This document shows positions 23,590-32,831 of a DNA stretch of 64,000 bases, one piece after another. A program made the position numbers and the translations under genes. Where the stretch lies: assembly GCF_013185185.1 (NCBI RefSeq), contig NZ_JAAZWE010000005.1:434001-498000 (forward strand), written 5' to 3'. The notes beneath the pieces were generated by a model. That model was not told the DNA's origin. It saw nothing but the letters and a program-made list of their open reading frames with translations, and searched no databases. The stretch is from Saccharibacillus endophyticus. GTDB taxonomy: Bacteria; Bacillota; Bacilli; Paenibacillales; Paenibacillaceae. Positions within the stretch are counted from its first letter, which is position 1. Each line of letters begins with the position of its first letter.

Positions 23590-25404
23590 TTACTTCTTCT
23601 CGCTCAACGCCAGCACGATTTTTCCGCTCTCGTATTTTAACTTCGCGCTATAATCCCCCGACATTCCTACGACTTCGAGCTTATCGAACTTGCCTTCGAT
23701 CGATCCGCCCGTAATCAGCGTCAGATCGCGTTTCTCGAATTCGTAGCCATCGACGAAGTTCACGCGCAGCGTTCCGCCCGCTTGCAGTTTGCCTGCAACT
23801 TCGATGCCGTCGTCCGCTCCGGTTACGCCGATCTCCAGTACGCTATTCGCAGCTTGCGTGAAGTCTCCGCCGATCGTCAGCAGACGCGGGCCTTCGACGC
23901 TCTCGATGATCGTGCCGCCGTTTACCACATTGCCCATACCGAACGCCGCTGCCGATTGCGCTTCAAGCGTACCTGCCGCAAGCTCCGTTCCGCCCGTGTA
24001 GGTGCTGTTGCCTGCCAGTGCCAGCTTGCCGCTGCCTTGCTTGATCAGCTTGCCCGCGCCCGAGATGTCGTTGCGCCACAGGTCTTCCGCGTTGAATCCG
24101 CCTTGAGCCGCATCCATGTTCACCGTTACGTTGCCGCTGAATGCGCCGTAGCCGTTTGCCGCTTCGAACAGGTTCAGGCGTCCCCAGCCTTCCGGATCGT
24201 CCAGCAGCGGGTAGCCCGATTCCAGACCTGTCGTTGCCAGCACTTCGCGGCGCTGTTCGTCGCTCAGGTAAGGAAGGCGAGTCTCCAGCAATACTTCCGC
24301 ATCTTGAGGCACGATCATCGGTTTGGTCGTATCGCCGATTTGCTTGAAGCCGTAGGTCAGGCGCTGCATGTAATCGGCTTTGTTTTGCTCGTAGTCGGCG
24401 AAGCGGTCTTCGGCCGTGCCGGTTTCTTTTAACAGGATATCATGCGCTTGATCGTACGCCTGCCGCTTCAGTTCGGCATTGTCCGGATCAGCCAGCGTCG
24501 CCGCAGCCAAGGCTGTCGCCAGTACGCGTCCGCCCATAACGTCCAGCGGCGAGTGCATACCGGATACGATCCGGCTGTCGCCCATTTCCGAAGCGCGGGT
24601 CAGCAGTTCTTGGTAACGTTCAGGCACGGCATACGCCAGCGACAATGAAGCGAGGTAAGACGCATTCGTGTGGCCGCTCGGGAAACCGCCGTCTTTTTCG
24701 GGAGTGGTGCTGATCGCGGGAACCAGCGTCGGAACGACGATCCGGTTATCGTTCGTGCCTTCCTGCATGTTCACCCAACGATACGGACGCATATATTGGA
24801 AAAACGTCTTGGACGGGTTCGTGGATGCGTAGTTGCCGCGAACCACGCCGATCAGATCGACCATTTTGCCCAGGGACGATTCGGAATCGCCGCCTTTGTT
24901 GGTGCTGTCTTCGTCATCGTATTTTTTCGTCGTTGCATCTGCGGCTACGCCGTCGATCGACGTTGTCGTTTTGCTCAGCTCGCGGTAGACGTCGGTCAGT
25001 GCGCCCAATCCTTCGACTGCACTGTAGGTTTGTCCGCGACGGTCAACCAGGTAGGCCAGTTCTTCGTCGGCCGCCGTGCGTGTTGCCGCCAGGTCGACGA
25101 CGTATTGAATATTATAGTTAAGTACGTCTTCTTGCAGCTTCGTTCCGTTGTTCCACGTGCTGCCCGGCGTCCATAGTTTCAAAAATTCCGACAGCGTGCC
25201 GAGCGCGGCGTTGCTTTCGACGCTTTGGTTGTCGCCGCTGTTCGTTTTGTACGAATCGGCGAAATACCCCCAAGCAGGCTGCGACGGAACTTGGATTTCA
25301 TAAGCATCCGCAGCCGCGATAGCGGGATGCACGACTGCGGTATTGGACAGGATGGCGAAGCCCATTGCGACGACCAGCATTTGTTTTAGGGTTCTTTTTT
25401 TCAC
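23590..25404 (-). CDS. Secreted PAP2-family acid phosphatase with autotransporter-type beta repeats
   Basis: 604 aa, GTG start at 25404 with GAGGAG upstream, and a signal peptide ending HPAIAAADA. The class A acid phosphatase/haloperoxidase signature is complete: K199-x6-RP (KTFFQYMRP), PSGH at 242-245 and SR277-x5-H284-x3-D288 (GMHSPLDVMGG). It should hydrolyse phosphomonoesters or related substrates outside the cell. The C-terminal region (about 440-600) reads GSGKLALAGNSTYTGGTEL and AAGTLEAQ, the passenger-associated beta-strand repeat usually seen in Gram-negative autotransporters; no beta-barrel or wall anchor follows. Monocistronic. Confidence 0.88.
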   Translation of the reverse strand: MKKRTLKQMLVVAMGFAILSNTAVVHPAIAAADAYEIQVPSQPAWGYFADSYKTNSGDNQSVESNAALGTLSEFLKLWTPGSTWNNGTKLQEDVLNYNIQYVVDLAATRTAADEELAYLVDRRGQTYSAVEGLGALTDVYRELSKTTTSIDGVAADATTKKYDDEDSTNKGGDSESSLGKMVDLIGVVRGNYASTNPSKTFFQYMRPYRWVNMQEGTNDNRIVVPTLVPAISTTPEKDGGFPSGHTNASYLASLSLAYAVPERYQELLTRASEMGDSRIVSGMHSPLDVMGGRVLATALAAATLADPDNAELKRQAYDQAHDILLKETGTAEDRFADYEQNKADYMQRLTYGFKQIGDTTKPMIVPQDAEVLLETRLPYLSDEQRREVLATTGLESGYPLLDDPEGWGRLNLFEAANGYGAFSGNVTVNMDAAQGGFNAEDLWRNDISGAGKLIKQGSGKLALAGNSTYTGGTELAAGTLEAQSAAAFGMGNVVNGGTIIESVEGPRLLTIGGDFTQAANSVLEIGVTGADDGIEVAGKLQAGGTLRVNFVDGYEFEKRDLTLITGGSIEGKFDKLEVVGMSGDYSAKLKYESGKIVLALSEKK

Positions 25405-25636
25405 GGTAAAGTTGCTCCTCTTCGTTTAGGTATTCGCTTGTGCTTTCGATTCGAATCGCAGCAAATGTAGCATCCGGCAGCGATTTTGGGCAATGGAACG
25501 ATTTCGCCTTTATAGCATTTTGGGAGGTTTTCGGCGGAAATCAGTCGAATTTTATTCATTTAACAATCCCCTTACAAAAATCCCGAACAACTCTGCAACC
25601 TTGCCTGTATAATCCCACGCGGGAGGAGAGTGTACG

Positions 25637-27964
25637 ATGAAAAAACGAAATTCCGTCTGGGCCCGTCTGGCCGTATCTTATCTGTCCGTCGTGCTGGTCA
25701 TCGTCCTCTCGCTATGTTCGGTGTTTTATATCTATTCCTCCAATCGATACATGTCGGAATTGCAGGATCGCAATCAAGCTACCCTCGCGAACACGGCAAA
25801 AACGATCGATTCCGAAGTGTTCCAGCGGGTGCAGCAAGTCGTTCTCGGGCTTGCGCTGGACCGGACGTCGGATCTGCGGCAGTTCCAGGGCGACTCGTGG
25901 AAAAATCATCCGTCCCGCCTGTTGGAGCTGCAGCAATTGCTGAAGTCCGAGGTGTCTGCCCAGCCTGATCTGATCGAAGCGATTCATCTTTATGACCCGC
26001 AAAGCGGCGCGATGCTGTCTTCGCTGCACGGACTGGTTGACCGGAATCATCGCGAACGCAGTATGCCGCAGCAGGCCGACTGGATCGAAAGCATGTCGAT
26101 ATCGGAAGCCAGCGGAATGTGGACCGGCTCTCGCGTCGTTCCTGAGGATGCGTTTTCGGAATTTCCGGACAGCGGCGGGCAAAAGCTGATGACGTACGCG
26201 CACAGCTATCCTTTTCAATCTTCCGGCGCGGATAGCGATCTGATCGTGGCCGTGGATGTCAAAGAAAAAGCCGTACAAACGATTATCCGCAACATGATGC
26301 CTTTTCAATATGAAGAAACGTGGTCGCTGGGCGCTTCGGGAGAGCCGGCAATCGGGACGGAAAGCTCGGCGGATAGGCGTCAGCAAGCCGGACAAGCCGA
26401 AGTCTCAGCCGGAATGCCGATCGACAGCGATGCGTATACGATATTTCATGAGCCGCTGCCAACAACGGGATGGACGCTTTACAGCGCAACGCCGCATAGC
26501 TTTTTCCAAGAACAATCGCTGGCCGTGCAACGGCTTGTGCTGGCGATCTCCGCGGTGGCTTTGCTGATCGGGCTGCTGCTGTCCGGGATGATGACCAAGC
26601 TGATCTACAGTCCGCTCAAACGCCTCGTCGCCAATATTCGCCAGCTGACCGGACAGTCCGATACGGAGGCGAACGAATACGGGATGATCAACACGGCCGT
26701 GCATCATCTGAACGAAAAGGTCAGCACGTTGGAAGAGAACCTTCGAGCCACCGGACCGATCGTGAAGCGCAATATGATCTTGCGGCTGCTTCAAGGCGAA
26801 CAGACGGAACAATCGATTAAGGAACGGACGCTGGTCGAACAACTATTCGGCGAAGCCGACGGATTCCGTTGTTTGCTGCTGCATGTCCATAGAAGACCGG
26901 GAGCTCGCGAAAAGTTGGAACACGGGGCGGCGACCACTCGCGCAGACATTGCCTTAATGCTGGAACGCATGCGGCTGCCCGGAATTTTGATCGTGGCGGA
27001 AGAGCTTCCGGACAAGAAGATTGCGGCTATTCTGGCCCGAACGGAAGTTCAAACTCCGGACGACGCCTTTGCGAAAACGGCAACCTGCGACGAAGACCGG
27101 ATGCGTACCTTGGCCGATCATATGCTGAACGCCTGCAAAGAGTTTCCGGACGTAGGCGTTCAGCTTAGCTGGGGACGCGAAGTGATAAAGCCGGATGAGC
27201 TGCATGCGAGCCGAAGCGAGGCGGAGAGCCGGATCAAATATGCGTATTTCCTGCCTGAACGGCCTTTGCTGCATGAAGCTTCTTTGGCGGAGCGCGAGGA
27301 CAGCCTAGACGAGATTCCGCAGCCGATCCTTGCACGCTTCCGGGAAAAACTGCCGGGGCGCCAATTCGACGAGATTGCCGAAGCGGTCGACAAGTTAATC
27401 GAAGCGATGCGGGAAGGCAGCTATCCGGCGGACTACTGTCACTTTATTTTGTCGAACACCGTCTTCGCTTTTTCCGATTATTTGAAAAGCATTCGCTACA
27501 AGCAGCCGGGCGGCGGTCATCCGGACTTGCATCGGCAGTATATTGCGCTCTCGCATATCGATGAATTCCGGGCATGGCTGCTGGATTCGGTACGGACGTT
27601 TTTAGCCGAGACGGAAAAACGCAGCAGCGAACGGGCGACGGATACGCTGGAATCGGCCCAGCAGTATATCGACGCGCATCTGCCTGACGATCTGTCGCTC
27701 GAAGCGGTATCCTCGAACGTGTTTATCAGCGCGAAATATTTGAGCCGATTGTTCAAGGAACAGCTGGGCGTAACGTATACCGAATACGTGACGAAAAGAC
27801 GGATGGAAACGGCCAAAGAGCTGATCGAACGCGGCGGAGCGACGATCGAGCAGGTTGCCGGAGCGGTCGGTTACAGCACCACGGCGTATTTTATCAAGAA
27901 ATTCAAAGAAGCTTACGGCTGTACGCCCGGCAATTATTTGCGGGAAAGTCGGAAGCAGGCGTAG
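25637..27964 (+). CDS. Membrane-bound AraC-family regulator (YesN-like, Cache sensor)
   Basis: 775 aa. TM1 about residues 9-31, a large extracellular Cache-like sensor (32-285), TM2 about 288-312, a cytoplasmic linker with a coiled coil (KVSTLEENLRATGPIVKR) and a C-terminal AraC DNA-binding domain (about 675-775) containing AQQYIDAHLPDDLSLEAVSS, SAKYLSRLFKEQLGVTYTEY and VAGAVGYSTTAYFIKKFKEA. This layout is the one-component sugar sensor common in Paenibacillus. ATG 25637 with GGGAGGAG upstream. The next gene, 68 bases on, is a sugar-binding lipoprotein, its likely target. Confidence 0.9.
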   Translation: MKKRNSVWARLAVSYLSVVLVIVLSLCSVFYIYSSNRYMSELQDRNQATLANTAKTIDSEVFQRVQQVVLGLALDRTSDLRQFQGDSWKNHPSRLLELQQLLKSEVSAQPDLIEAIHLYDPQSGAMLSSLHGLVDRNHRERSMPQQADWIESMSISEASGMWTGSRVVPEDAFSEFPDSGGQKLMTYAHSYPFQSSGADSDLIVAVDVKEKAVQTIIRNMMPFQYEETWSLGASGEPAIGTESSADRRQQAGQAEVSAGMPIDSDAYTIFHEPLPTTGWTLYSATPHSFFQEQSLAVQRLVLAISAVALLIGLLLSGMMTKLIYSPLKRLVANIRQLTGQSDTEANEYGMINTAVHHLNEKVSTLEENLRATGPIVKRNMILRLLQGEQTEQSIKERTLVEQLFGEADGFRCLLLHVHRRPGAREKLEHGAATTRADIALMLERMRLPGILIVAEELPDKKIAAILARTEVQTPDDAFAKTATCDEDRMRTLADHMLNACKEFPDVGVQLSWGREVIKPDELHASRSEAESRIKYAYFLPERPLLHEASLAEREDSLDEIPQPILARFREKLPGRQFDEIAEAVDKLIEAMREGSYPADYCHFILSNTVFAFSDYLKSIRYKQPGGGHPDLHRQYIALSHIDEFRAWLLDSVRTFLAETEKRSSERATDTLESAQQYIDAHLPDDLSLEAVSSNVFISAKYLSRLFKEQLGVTYTEYVTKRRMETAKELIERGGATIEQVAGAVGYSTTAYFIKKFKEAYGCTPGNYLRESRKQA

Positions 27965-28031
27965 CCGGAGTGACGGGATGGGTCGGATCGCTGCGGAGTA
28001 CGGGAATCGGTTGAATAAAAGGGGGATAACG

Positions 28032-29645
28032 ATGAACAGGACGCTGCTGCGACGATTGGCGGTTTATATCACGACAGTCTTTGTCTTGGCTGTGCTGGTC
28101 GGCTGCGCAAGAATTGCAGACGGATCGAAAGAACAATCGGCTGCTCAGGAAGACTCCCCGAAGTTCAACATTTCCTGGACGATGCATCAAAATCTCCCCG
28201 TCCCCCAGGATGCGGAGATGATTCGTTATGTGGAGCAAAAATACGACGTCGATCTGGACATCTGGAATCTGGAAAACAACCGTTACGAGTCGCTGCTGGA
28301 CCTGAAGCTGGCACAAGAAGGCGCGCCGGATCTGCTGCGCATTCGTCAACCGCAGGATTTGCTCAAAGTTCAGCAGCAAGGGCTGCTCGCCGAGATCCCC
28401 GAGGAGACGCTGGAGCGCTATGCGCCCAATCTGATGGCTGCCATTCGCAAATATGCGCCGGATTATGCGGATCAGGGTCGGATCGACGGCAGCATTTACG
28501 GCATTCCGGTCGTCAATCCGACGAATGCTTACCGGATTCCGGTCGTGTATCGGCAGGATTGGCTGGATAAGCTTGGGCTGGACGTGCCGGATACGCTGGA
28601 GGAATTCGAGCAAGTCATCTACGCGTTCGCGAACGAAGACCCTGACCGAAACGGAATTAAGGATACATACGGGCTGTCGCTGGAAGGCATGAACGCGGTG
28701 TTCGGCGCTTTCGGGCAGGTCGTGTTTGCGGATCAGCTTTATTTTAGCGACAAGCATGGGCAGTTGGTCATTGGGGCGCTGGAGCCGGAAATGAAGGAAG
28801 CGCTGGTCTATCTGCGGAAATGGTACGCGGACGGCGTGATCGATCCCGAGTTTATTACCGGAGAAAATAAAGGCGGATATAAGCATCTTTCGCATTCTTT
28901 CATCAACGGGCGAATCGGCATGACCTCGATGGGCAATTATTACCATTGGATCGATGACGGGGATTACCGGGCGTGGACGGTGGATGCTCGCGGGGCAAGC
29001 GTGGAAACTCCGGTAAAAGCGACTTACAACGTCAAGGAACTGCAAGCGAAAAACCCGGATGCCCGCGTATCGTTCGGCCGACCGTTCAGCGGCCCGGACG
29101 GCAAACGCGGCTCCAAAGCCTACGATATGCTGATGAGCTTTACGGCTATTGGAGCAAATGCGACGAAGGAACCCGGCAAAATGGAGAAAATTTTGCAAAT
29201 TCTCGACGATGTCAGCGCCAACCCGGATGAAGCCGAGCGGGCAACGCTGAAAAACGGCATTATCGGCAAGCATTGGAACTGGGCGGGGCCGACACGGGAA
29301 GATGTGGTAACGCTGCCGCCTTACGACAAGTACGCCAACTACCTGAATACGATCGGCGCGAATATCGGGATGACCGTTCCCTATCCGCCGACCGAGCGCC
29401 GCGAGCAATGGGCCGCGACGCTTCATTTGGATCAGGACGGGATTTATAATGCGCTGGAAGTCTCCACGCCGTCGCTTGTGCGCAATAGCGAAGAGCTGAT
29501 CGCGCTGCGCAACCGGGCGTATATTTCGTTTATTACCGGGGAACGTCCGCTTGCGGAGTTCGATGACTTCGTGCAGGAATTTTTGGATGCGGGTGGGGCC
29601 GAGGTGTTGGCGGAAGCGAACGAGGCCAACACCTTGTCGGAGTAA
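28032..29645 (+). CDS. Extracellular sugar-binding lipoprotein (LipO/YtcQ-like)
   Basis: 537 aa; lipobox LVGC with Cys25 after a typical signal peptide. The body is the large family 1 solute-binding protein seen with YtcP/YteP-type permeases: FNISWTMHQNLPVP near the start, EGAPDLLRIRQPQDLLKVQQ, GIPVVNPTNAYRIPVVYRQD and DPDRNGIKDTYGLSLEG with its calcium-site-like loop. AAAGGGGG before ATG 28032. No permease or ATPase gene lies nearby, so it must use components encoded elsewhere. The sugar is unknown; complex plant or wall oligosaccharides are typical for the group. Confidence 0.88.
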   Translation: MNRTLLRRLAVYITTVFVLAVLVGCARIADGSKEQSAAQEDSPKFNISWTMHQNLPVPQDAEMIRYVEQKYDVDLDIWNLENNRYESLLDLKLAQEGAPDLLRIRQPQDLLKVQQQGLLAEIPEETLERYAPNLMAAIRKYAPDYADQGRIDGSIYGIPVVNPTNAYRIPVVYRQDWLDKLGLDVPDTLEEFEQVIYAFANEDPDRNGIKDTYGLSLEGMNAVFGAFGQVVFADQLYFSDKHGQLVIGALEPEMKEALVYLRKWYADGVIDPEFITGENKGGYKHLSHSFINGRIGMTSMGNYYHWIDDGDYRAWTVDARGASVETPVKATYNVKELQAKNPDARVSFGRPFSGPDGKRGSKAYDMLMSFTAIGANATKEPGKMEKILQILDDVSANPDEAERATLKNGIIGKHWNWAGPTREDVVTLPPYDKYANYLNTIGANIGMTVPYPPTERREQWAATLHLDQDGIYNALEVSTPSLVRNSEELIALRNRAYISFITGERPLAEFDDFVQEFLDAGGAEVLAEANEANTLSE

Positions 29646-29678
29646 AAGATGCGGTTACGCTTGAAGTCGGATCACACC

Positions 29679-30026
29679 CTACAGCCGCTGCACGTGCGTA
29701 TCCTTGAAGCCTGAAGCGTATTTGAGGCCGTAGCCCATCATCCGGTCCAGTCCGATATGCGCCGTCCAGATCAAGCCGATCATGGTCAGCCATGCGGCCG
29801 GGAAGATCAGGCCGGCCAGCAGGAGCAGCAAAGGCACGGTATAGGTGTGAGCCGCGTTGTAGACGTAGGCGCCAATCTTATTGCCGGACGCGTAGCCGAT
29901 CATGGACAAGTCCGGAGCGAACAACAGCAGGACAAAAGGAAGCCAGCCATAGCCGTTCATGAAATAAAGCGCGGCGGAGGCGGCAACGACGAACAGGCCT
30001 TCTGCGCGGATCAGGTTTTGGTTCAT
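29679..30026 (-). CDS. DUF4260 family membrane protein
   Basis: 115 aa with about three membrane helices: LFVVAASAALYFMNGYGWLP, FVLLLFAPDLSMIGY and the stretch around TVPLLLLLAGLIFPAAWLTM, then WTAHIGLDRMMGYGLKYASG, which is the characteristic end of DUF4260. Function unknown. ATG 30026 has AAGGAG upstream; it begins four bases after the TetR gene, so the pair is an operon and the regulator probably controls it. Confidence 0.85.
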   Translation of the reverse strand: MNQNLIRAEGLFVVAASAALYFMNGYGWLPFVLLLFAPDLSMIGYASGNKIGAYVYNAAHTYTVPLLLLLAGLIFPAAWLTMIGLIWTAHIGLDRMMGYGLKYASGFKDTHVQRL

Positions 30027-30030
30027 GGGA

Positions 30031-30636
30031 TTAGTCTCCTTTGTCGGAAGATCGGGATTGAATGCCTTCGAGAATCCAGCCGATGCTTTGCGAGATCTGT
30101 TCGTAGGAAAAAGGTTGTTCGCTGAGCAGCGTCGGCGCTTGCAGGGTGAGCCCGTCAAATACGGCTTGGATCAGTGAAGCGAGAAGTTCTTTTTCGTGCG
30201 CTTCGATCGGCAGTTCCAATCGGTCGATGACCTGGACGATGCCGGCTTTCATTTCTTTGTAGATGCCCAGCAGTTCGGCGGCCAGCTTCTCGTTACTCAC
30301 GCTCTCCGACCACAGGCTGACCAGCAGCATGAACCATTCCGGGTTGGATTTGCGGAATTCGGCGACGTGGCGGAGTCCTTGCTCAAGCATATCCTGCGGA
30401 GACGCCTGGGTATCGATCTGCGCGAAAGCGGCTTTCATTCCGCGGTTGATCATCCATTCGCGGACGACTTCGACGAGCAGCGTTTCTTTGGTTCCGAAGT
30501 GGTAGCCGATCAGGCCCTGGGCGACTCCGGCTTTGGCGGCGATGTCTTTCATGGAGGCTTTGGCGTAGCCGACTTGGCCGAACAGGGTGAAGGCCGATTG
30601 CATGATGGCGAGTTTACGTTCGTCTTCTTTTGGCAT
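30031..30636 (-). CDS. TetR-family transcriptional regulator
   Basis: 201 aa. The N-terminal helix-turn-helix reads LAIMQSAFTLFGQVGYAKAS, MKDIAAKAGVAQGLIGYHFG and TKETLLVEVVREW (residues 9-60). The C-terminal ligand domain is not informative. Upstream of the DUF4260 gene in one operon. Two near-palindromes at 31012 and 31052 are plausible operators but lie 375 bases upstream, with palindromic element E between, which suggests E was inserted into the leader. Confidence 0.9.
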   Translation of the reverse strand: MPKEDERKLAIMQSAFTLFGQVGYAKASMKDIAAKAGVAQGLIGYHFGTKETLLVEVVREWMINRGMKAAFAQIDTQASPQDMLEQGLRHVAEFRKSNPEWFMLLVSLWSESVSNEKLAAELLGIYKEMKAGIVQVIDRLELPIEAHEKELLASLIQAVFDGLTLQAPTLLSEQPFSYEQISQSIGWILEGIQSRSSDKGD

Positions 30637-30665
30637 AATGTGCTCCTTTTGAAAGTCCTATTCGT

Positions 30666-30849
30666 TTGAAAGGCGGGGCGCTGCGGGAGAAATTCGTTCA
30701 AGACGCTGTCTCACCCGGAAAGTTGAATTGGATTTGAATAAGGAATTTTCCGAGTTCAAAGGCCAACATAGCGTTATATGTTACCGCAGGTTTTCTTCGA
30801 AATCCTGTATTTCACTGAATTTCTCCCTCCGCTTGCTTCGCCGTTTCAA
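30666..30849 (+). repeat. Palindromic element E (family of seven)
   Basis: About 184 bp, + orientation, starting 30 bases upstream of the TetR start codon. Arms TTGAAAGGCG and CGCCGTTTCAA, then GGGAGAAATTC with GAATTTCTCCC. The central stem CCGGAAAGTT pairs with AATTTTCCGA (30744-30753 region), less perfectly than in the other copies. The right arm has the module with TTATATGTTACCGCAGG and the side hairpin CAGGTTTTC TTC GAAATCCTG. The words ACGCTGTCTCA and TTCAAAGGC are conserved. Confidence 0.8.
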
Positions 30850-31011
30850 AAATAGGATTTTAAAATTTTTGGGGCTAGGGAAACAAGTTCCTATTTAATC
30901 TGGTTTGGATTTTTTCTTGGATTGGTTAGGTAAAAGAATGTGTTCTTTCGACTCTACAATATTCGGCTTCAATCTTCCTGCTTCTCTGTTCGATCTCAAA
31001 CCAAACCGAAA

Positions 31012-31069
31012 ACTGTTTGATCGAACAGTCAGTTTGTGTGTTTAATATAAAACTGTTCGATTGAACATT
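31012..31069. promoter_or_regulatory. Two TetR-type operators around an AT-rich -10 region
   Basis: ACTGTTTGATCGAACAGT (31012-31029) and ACTGTTCGATTGAACATT (31052-31069) are two 18-base near-palindromes of one motif, ACTGTTYGATYRAACAnT, 40 bases apart. Between them lies TTTAATATAA, a possible -10. They sit between the TetR gene and the aldo-keto reductase, so either or both may be controlled. Confidence 0.6.
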
Positions 31070-31198
31070 CAAGAAGTTTTTTGCCTGTTAATGGTGTTAC
31101 CTGTATAGGCGTAGTGTGGTTGAGGGATCGGGGAGGGGTTAGGATGGGGGTAGTCGCGGGGTCGAAAGATTGTCCGCAGAGACGAGAGGTGAACGGAT

Positions 31199-32152
31199 AT
31201 GGTTGGGAAAAGAAAGTTGGGATCGCAAGGGCTTGAAGTATCGGGGATTGGACTAGGGACGATGATGATGCCGGATACGGAAGATTCGGCAGAGACGATT
31301 CGCGGAGCGTTGGATTTGGGGGTGACGATGTTCGACACGGCGGATTTGTACGGGGATTTTGTATCGGGGCAGTTCGGGGGAAATGAGAAGACGGTCGGCC
31401 GGGCGCTGCGCGGGCGGCGGGATGAAGCGATCGTGGCGACGAAGTTCGGAGTGACGCATGGGCAGGGACCTAAGGGTGATCCGGCTTATATCAAGAAATC
31501 GGTCGATGCGAGCTTGTACAGTCTGGGGCTGGATTACATCGATCTGTATTACCAGCATCGTCCTGATCCGAACACGCCGATCGAGGAGACGGTCGGCACG
31601 CTTGCGGATCTGGTTCAGCAGGGCAAGATTCGGTATATCGGATTGTCGGAAGCCCCGGCTGATCTGATTCGGCGCGCGCATGCGGTGCATCCTTTGTCTG
31701 CGGTTCAAACGGAATACTCGCTGTGGAGCCGCGAAGTCGAAGACGACGTGCTGCCCGCGTTAAAAGAACTCGGGATCGGGTTGGTTCCGTACAGTCCGCT
31801 CGGACGAGGGTTTTTGACGGGGCAGATCAAGACGTTCGACGATTTGCCCGCGGACGACTACCGTCGGTATTACGAGCGTTTCCAAGGCGATAATTTTGCG
31901 AAAAACGTGGCGGTCGTAGCTCTGATCGAGCAGTTGGCGGCCGAAAAAGAAGTGACGCCCGCGCAGCTCGGTTTGGCGTGGTTATTGGCACAAGGCGAGC
32001 AAATCGTACCGATTCCGGGGACGAAAAGATTGGAACGCGTGCGCGAGAACCTTGGCGCGTTGAAGATCGAGCTGAGCGCGGATGATCTGGCGGAGATCGA
32101 ACGCATTTCGCCGAAAGGCGTAGCGGCAGGCGGAAGATTCGGTGCTTTTTGA
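31199..32152 (+). CDS. Aldo/keto reductase
   Basis: 317 aa NADPH-dependent TIM-barrel oxidoreductase. It begins KRKLGSQGLEVSGIGLGTM. The catalytic tetrad residues are visible in FDTADLYGDF (Asp, Tyr), VATKFGV (Lys) and LYYQHRPDP (His). The cofactor region is VQTEYSLWSRE and PIPGTKRLERVRENLGAL. It belongs to the YghZ/AKR13-like group that reduces aldehydes and quinone-like substrates. GAGAGGTG lies before ATG 31199. The two operators upstream suggest control by the divergent TetR regulator. Substrate not determined. Confidence 0.92.
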   Translation: MVGKRKLGSQGLEVSGIGLGTMMMPDTEDSAETIRGALDLGVTMFDTADLYGDFVSGQFGGNEKTVGRALRGRRDEAIVATKFGVTHGQGPKGDPAYIKKSVDASLYSLGLDYIDLYYQHRPDPNTPIEETVGTLADLVQQGKIRYIGLSEAPADLIRRAHAVHPLSAVQTEYSLWSREVEDDVLPALKELGIGLVPYSPLGRGFLTGQIKTFDDLPADDYRRYYERFQGDNFAKNVAVVALIEQLAAEKEVTPAQLGLAWLLAQGEQIVPIPGTKRLERVRENLGALKIELSADDLAEIERISPKGVAAGGRFGAF

Positions 32153-32176
32153 AAATGTGGAATGGGAAATAAGGAA

Positions 32177-32224
32177 AAGGCTGTCCCAAGAAGCCGCAAT
32201 CGCGACTTTGGGCAGCCTTTTTTT
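32177..32224 (+). terminator. Terminator after the aldo/keto reductase
   Basis: AAGGCTGTCCCAAG pairs with CTTTGGGCAGCCTT, followed by TTTTT. Confidence 0.88.
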
Positions 32225-32262
32225 ACAATCATTGCGTACGGCGGCGCTTCATCGAAACCCGT

Positions 32263-32757
32263 TCAACCTTCGTATGCCCGCTCCAATTCGGCAATATCGA
32301 TCTTGTGCATCTGAAGCAGAGCTTTCATCACTCGTCCGGCACGGTCGGGATCGCCGCCGGCCAACAGTTCATTCAGCTTGGTCGGCACGATCTGCCAAGA
32401 GACGCCGAATCGATCCTTCAGCCAGCCGCATTGCTGCGCTTTCTCGTCTCCGCCTTCGGACAGCCCGTTCCAGAAATGATCGACTTCGGCCTGATCTTCG
32501 CAATGCACGACGAACGAGATCGCTTCGGTAAACTTGAATTCGGGACCGCCGTTAAGCGCGATAAAGTACTGGCCGTCCAGCTCGAATTCGACGGTCATCG
32601 CCTTGCCTTCGGACGTCGGATCATAGCTTTCTTTACCGTAACGGGTCACGCGGTTGATGCGGGAATCCTGAAATAACGACGTATAAAGCTTGGCTGCTTC
32701 CTCTGCCTGAAAATCGAACCACAGATTGGGCGTGATCTTACGGATTTTGCCGGACAT
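32263..32757 (-). CDS. VOC-superfamily protein (PhnB/YjdN-like)
   Basis: 164 aa. The family start KITPNLWFDFQAEEAAKLYT, GKAMTVEFELDGQYFIALNG and the ending GVSWQIVPTKLNELL are those of the PhnB-like (so-called 3-demethylubiquinone methyltransferase-like) VOC group, which has no proven enzyme role. ATG 32757 with GGGAGG upstream is preferred over a longer frame. It follows the GHL10 glycosidase by 74 bases on the same strand; no functional link is evident. Confidence 0.82.
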   Translation of the reverse strand: MSGKIRKITPNLWFDFQAEEAAKLYTSLFQDSRINRVTRYGKESYDPTSEGKAMTVEFELDGQYFIALNGGPEFKFTEAISFVVHCEDQAEVDHFWNGLSEGGDEKAQQCGWLKDRFGVSWQIVPTKLNELLAGGDPDRAGRVMKALLQMHKIDIAELERAYEG

Positions 32758-32831
32758 GCAAACGCCTCCCTTATTGTCTGTTCCTTGCGATTCCAGCCTA
32801 ACAGCGTCGGAGCGGACGTGGGTTCGGGGGA

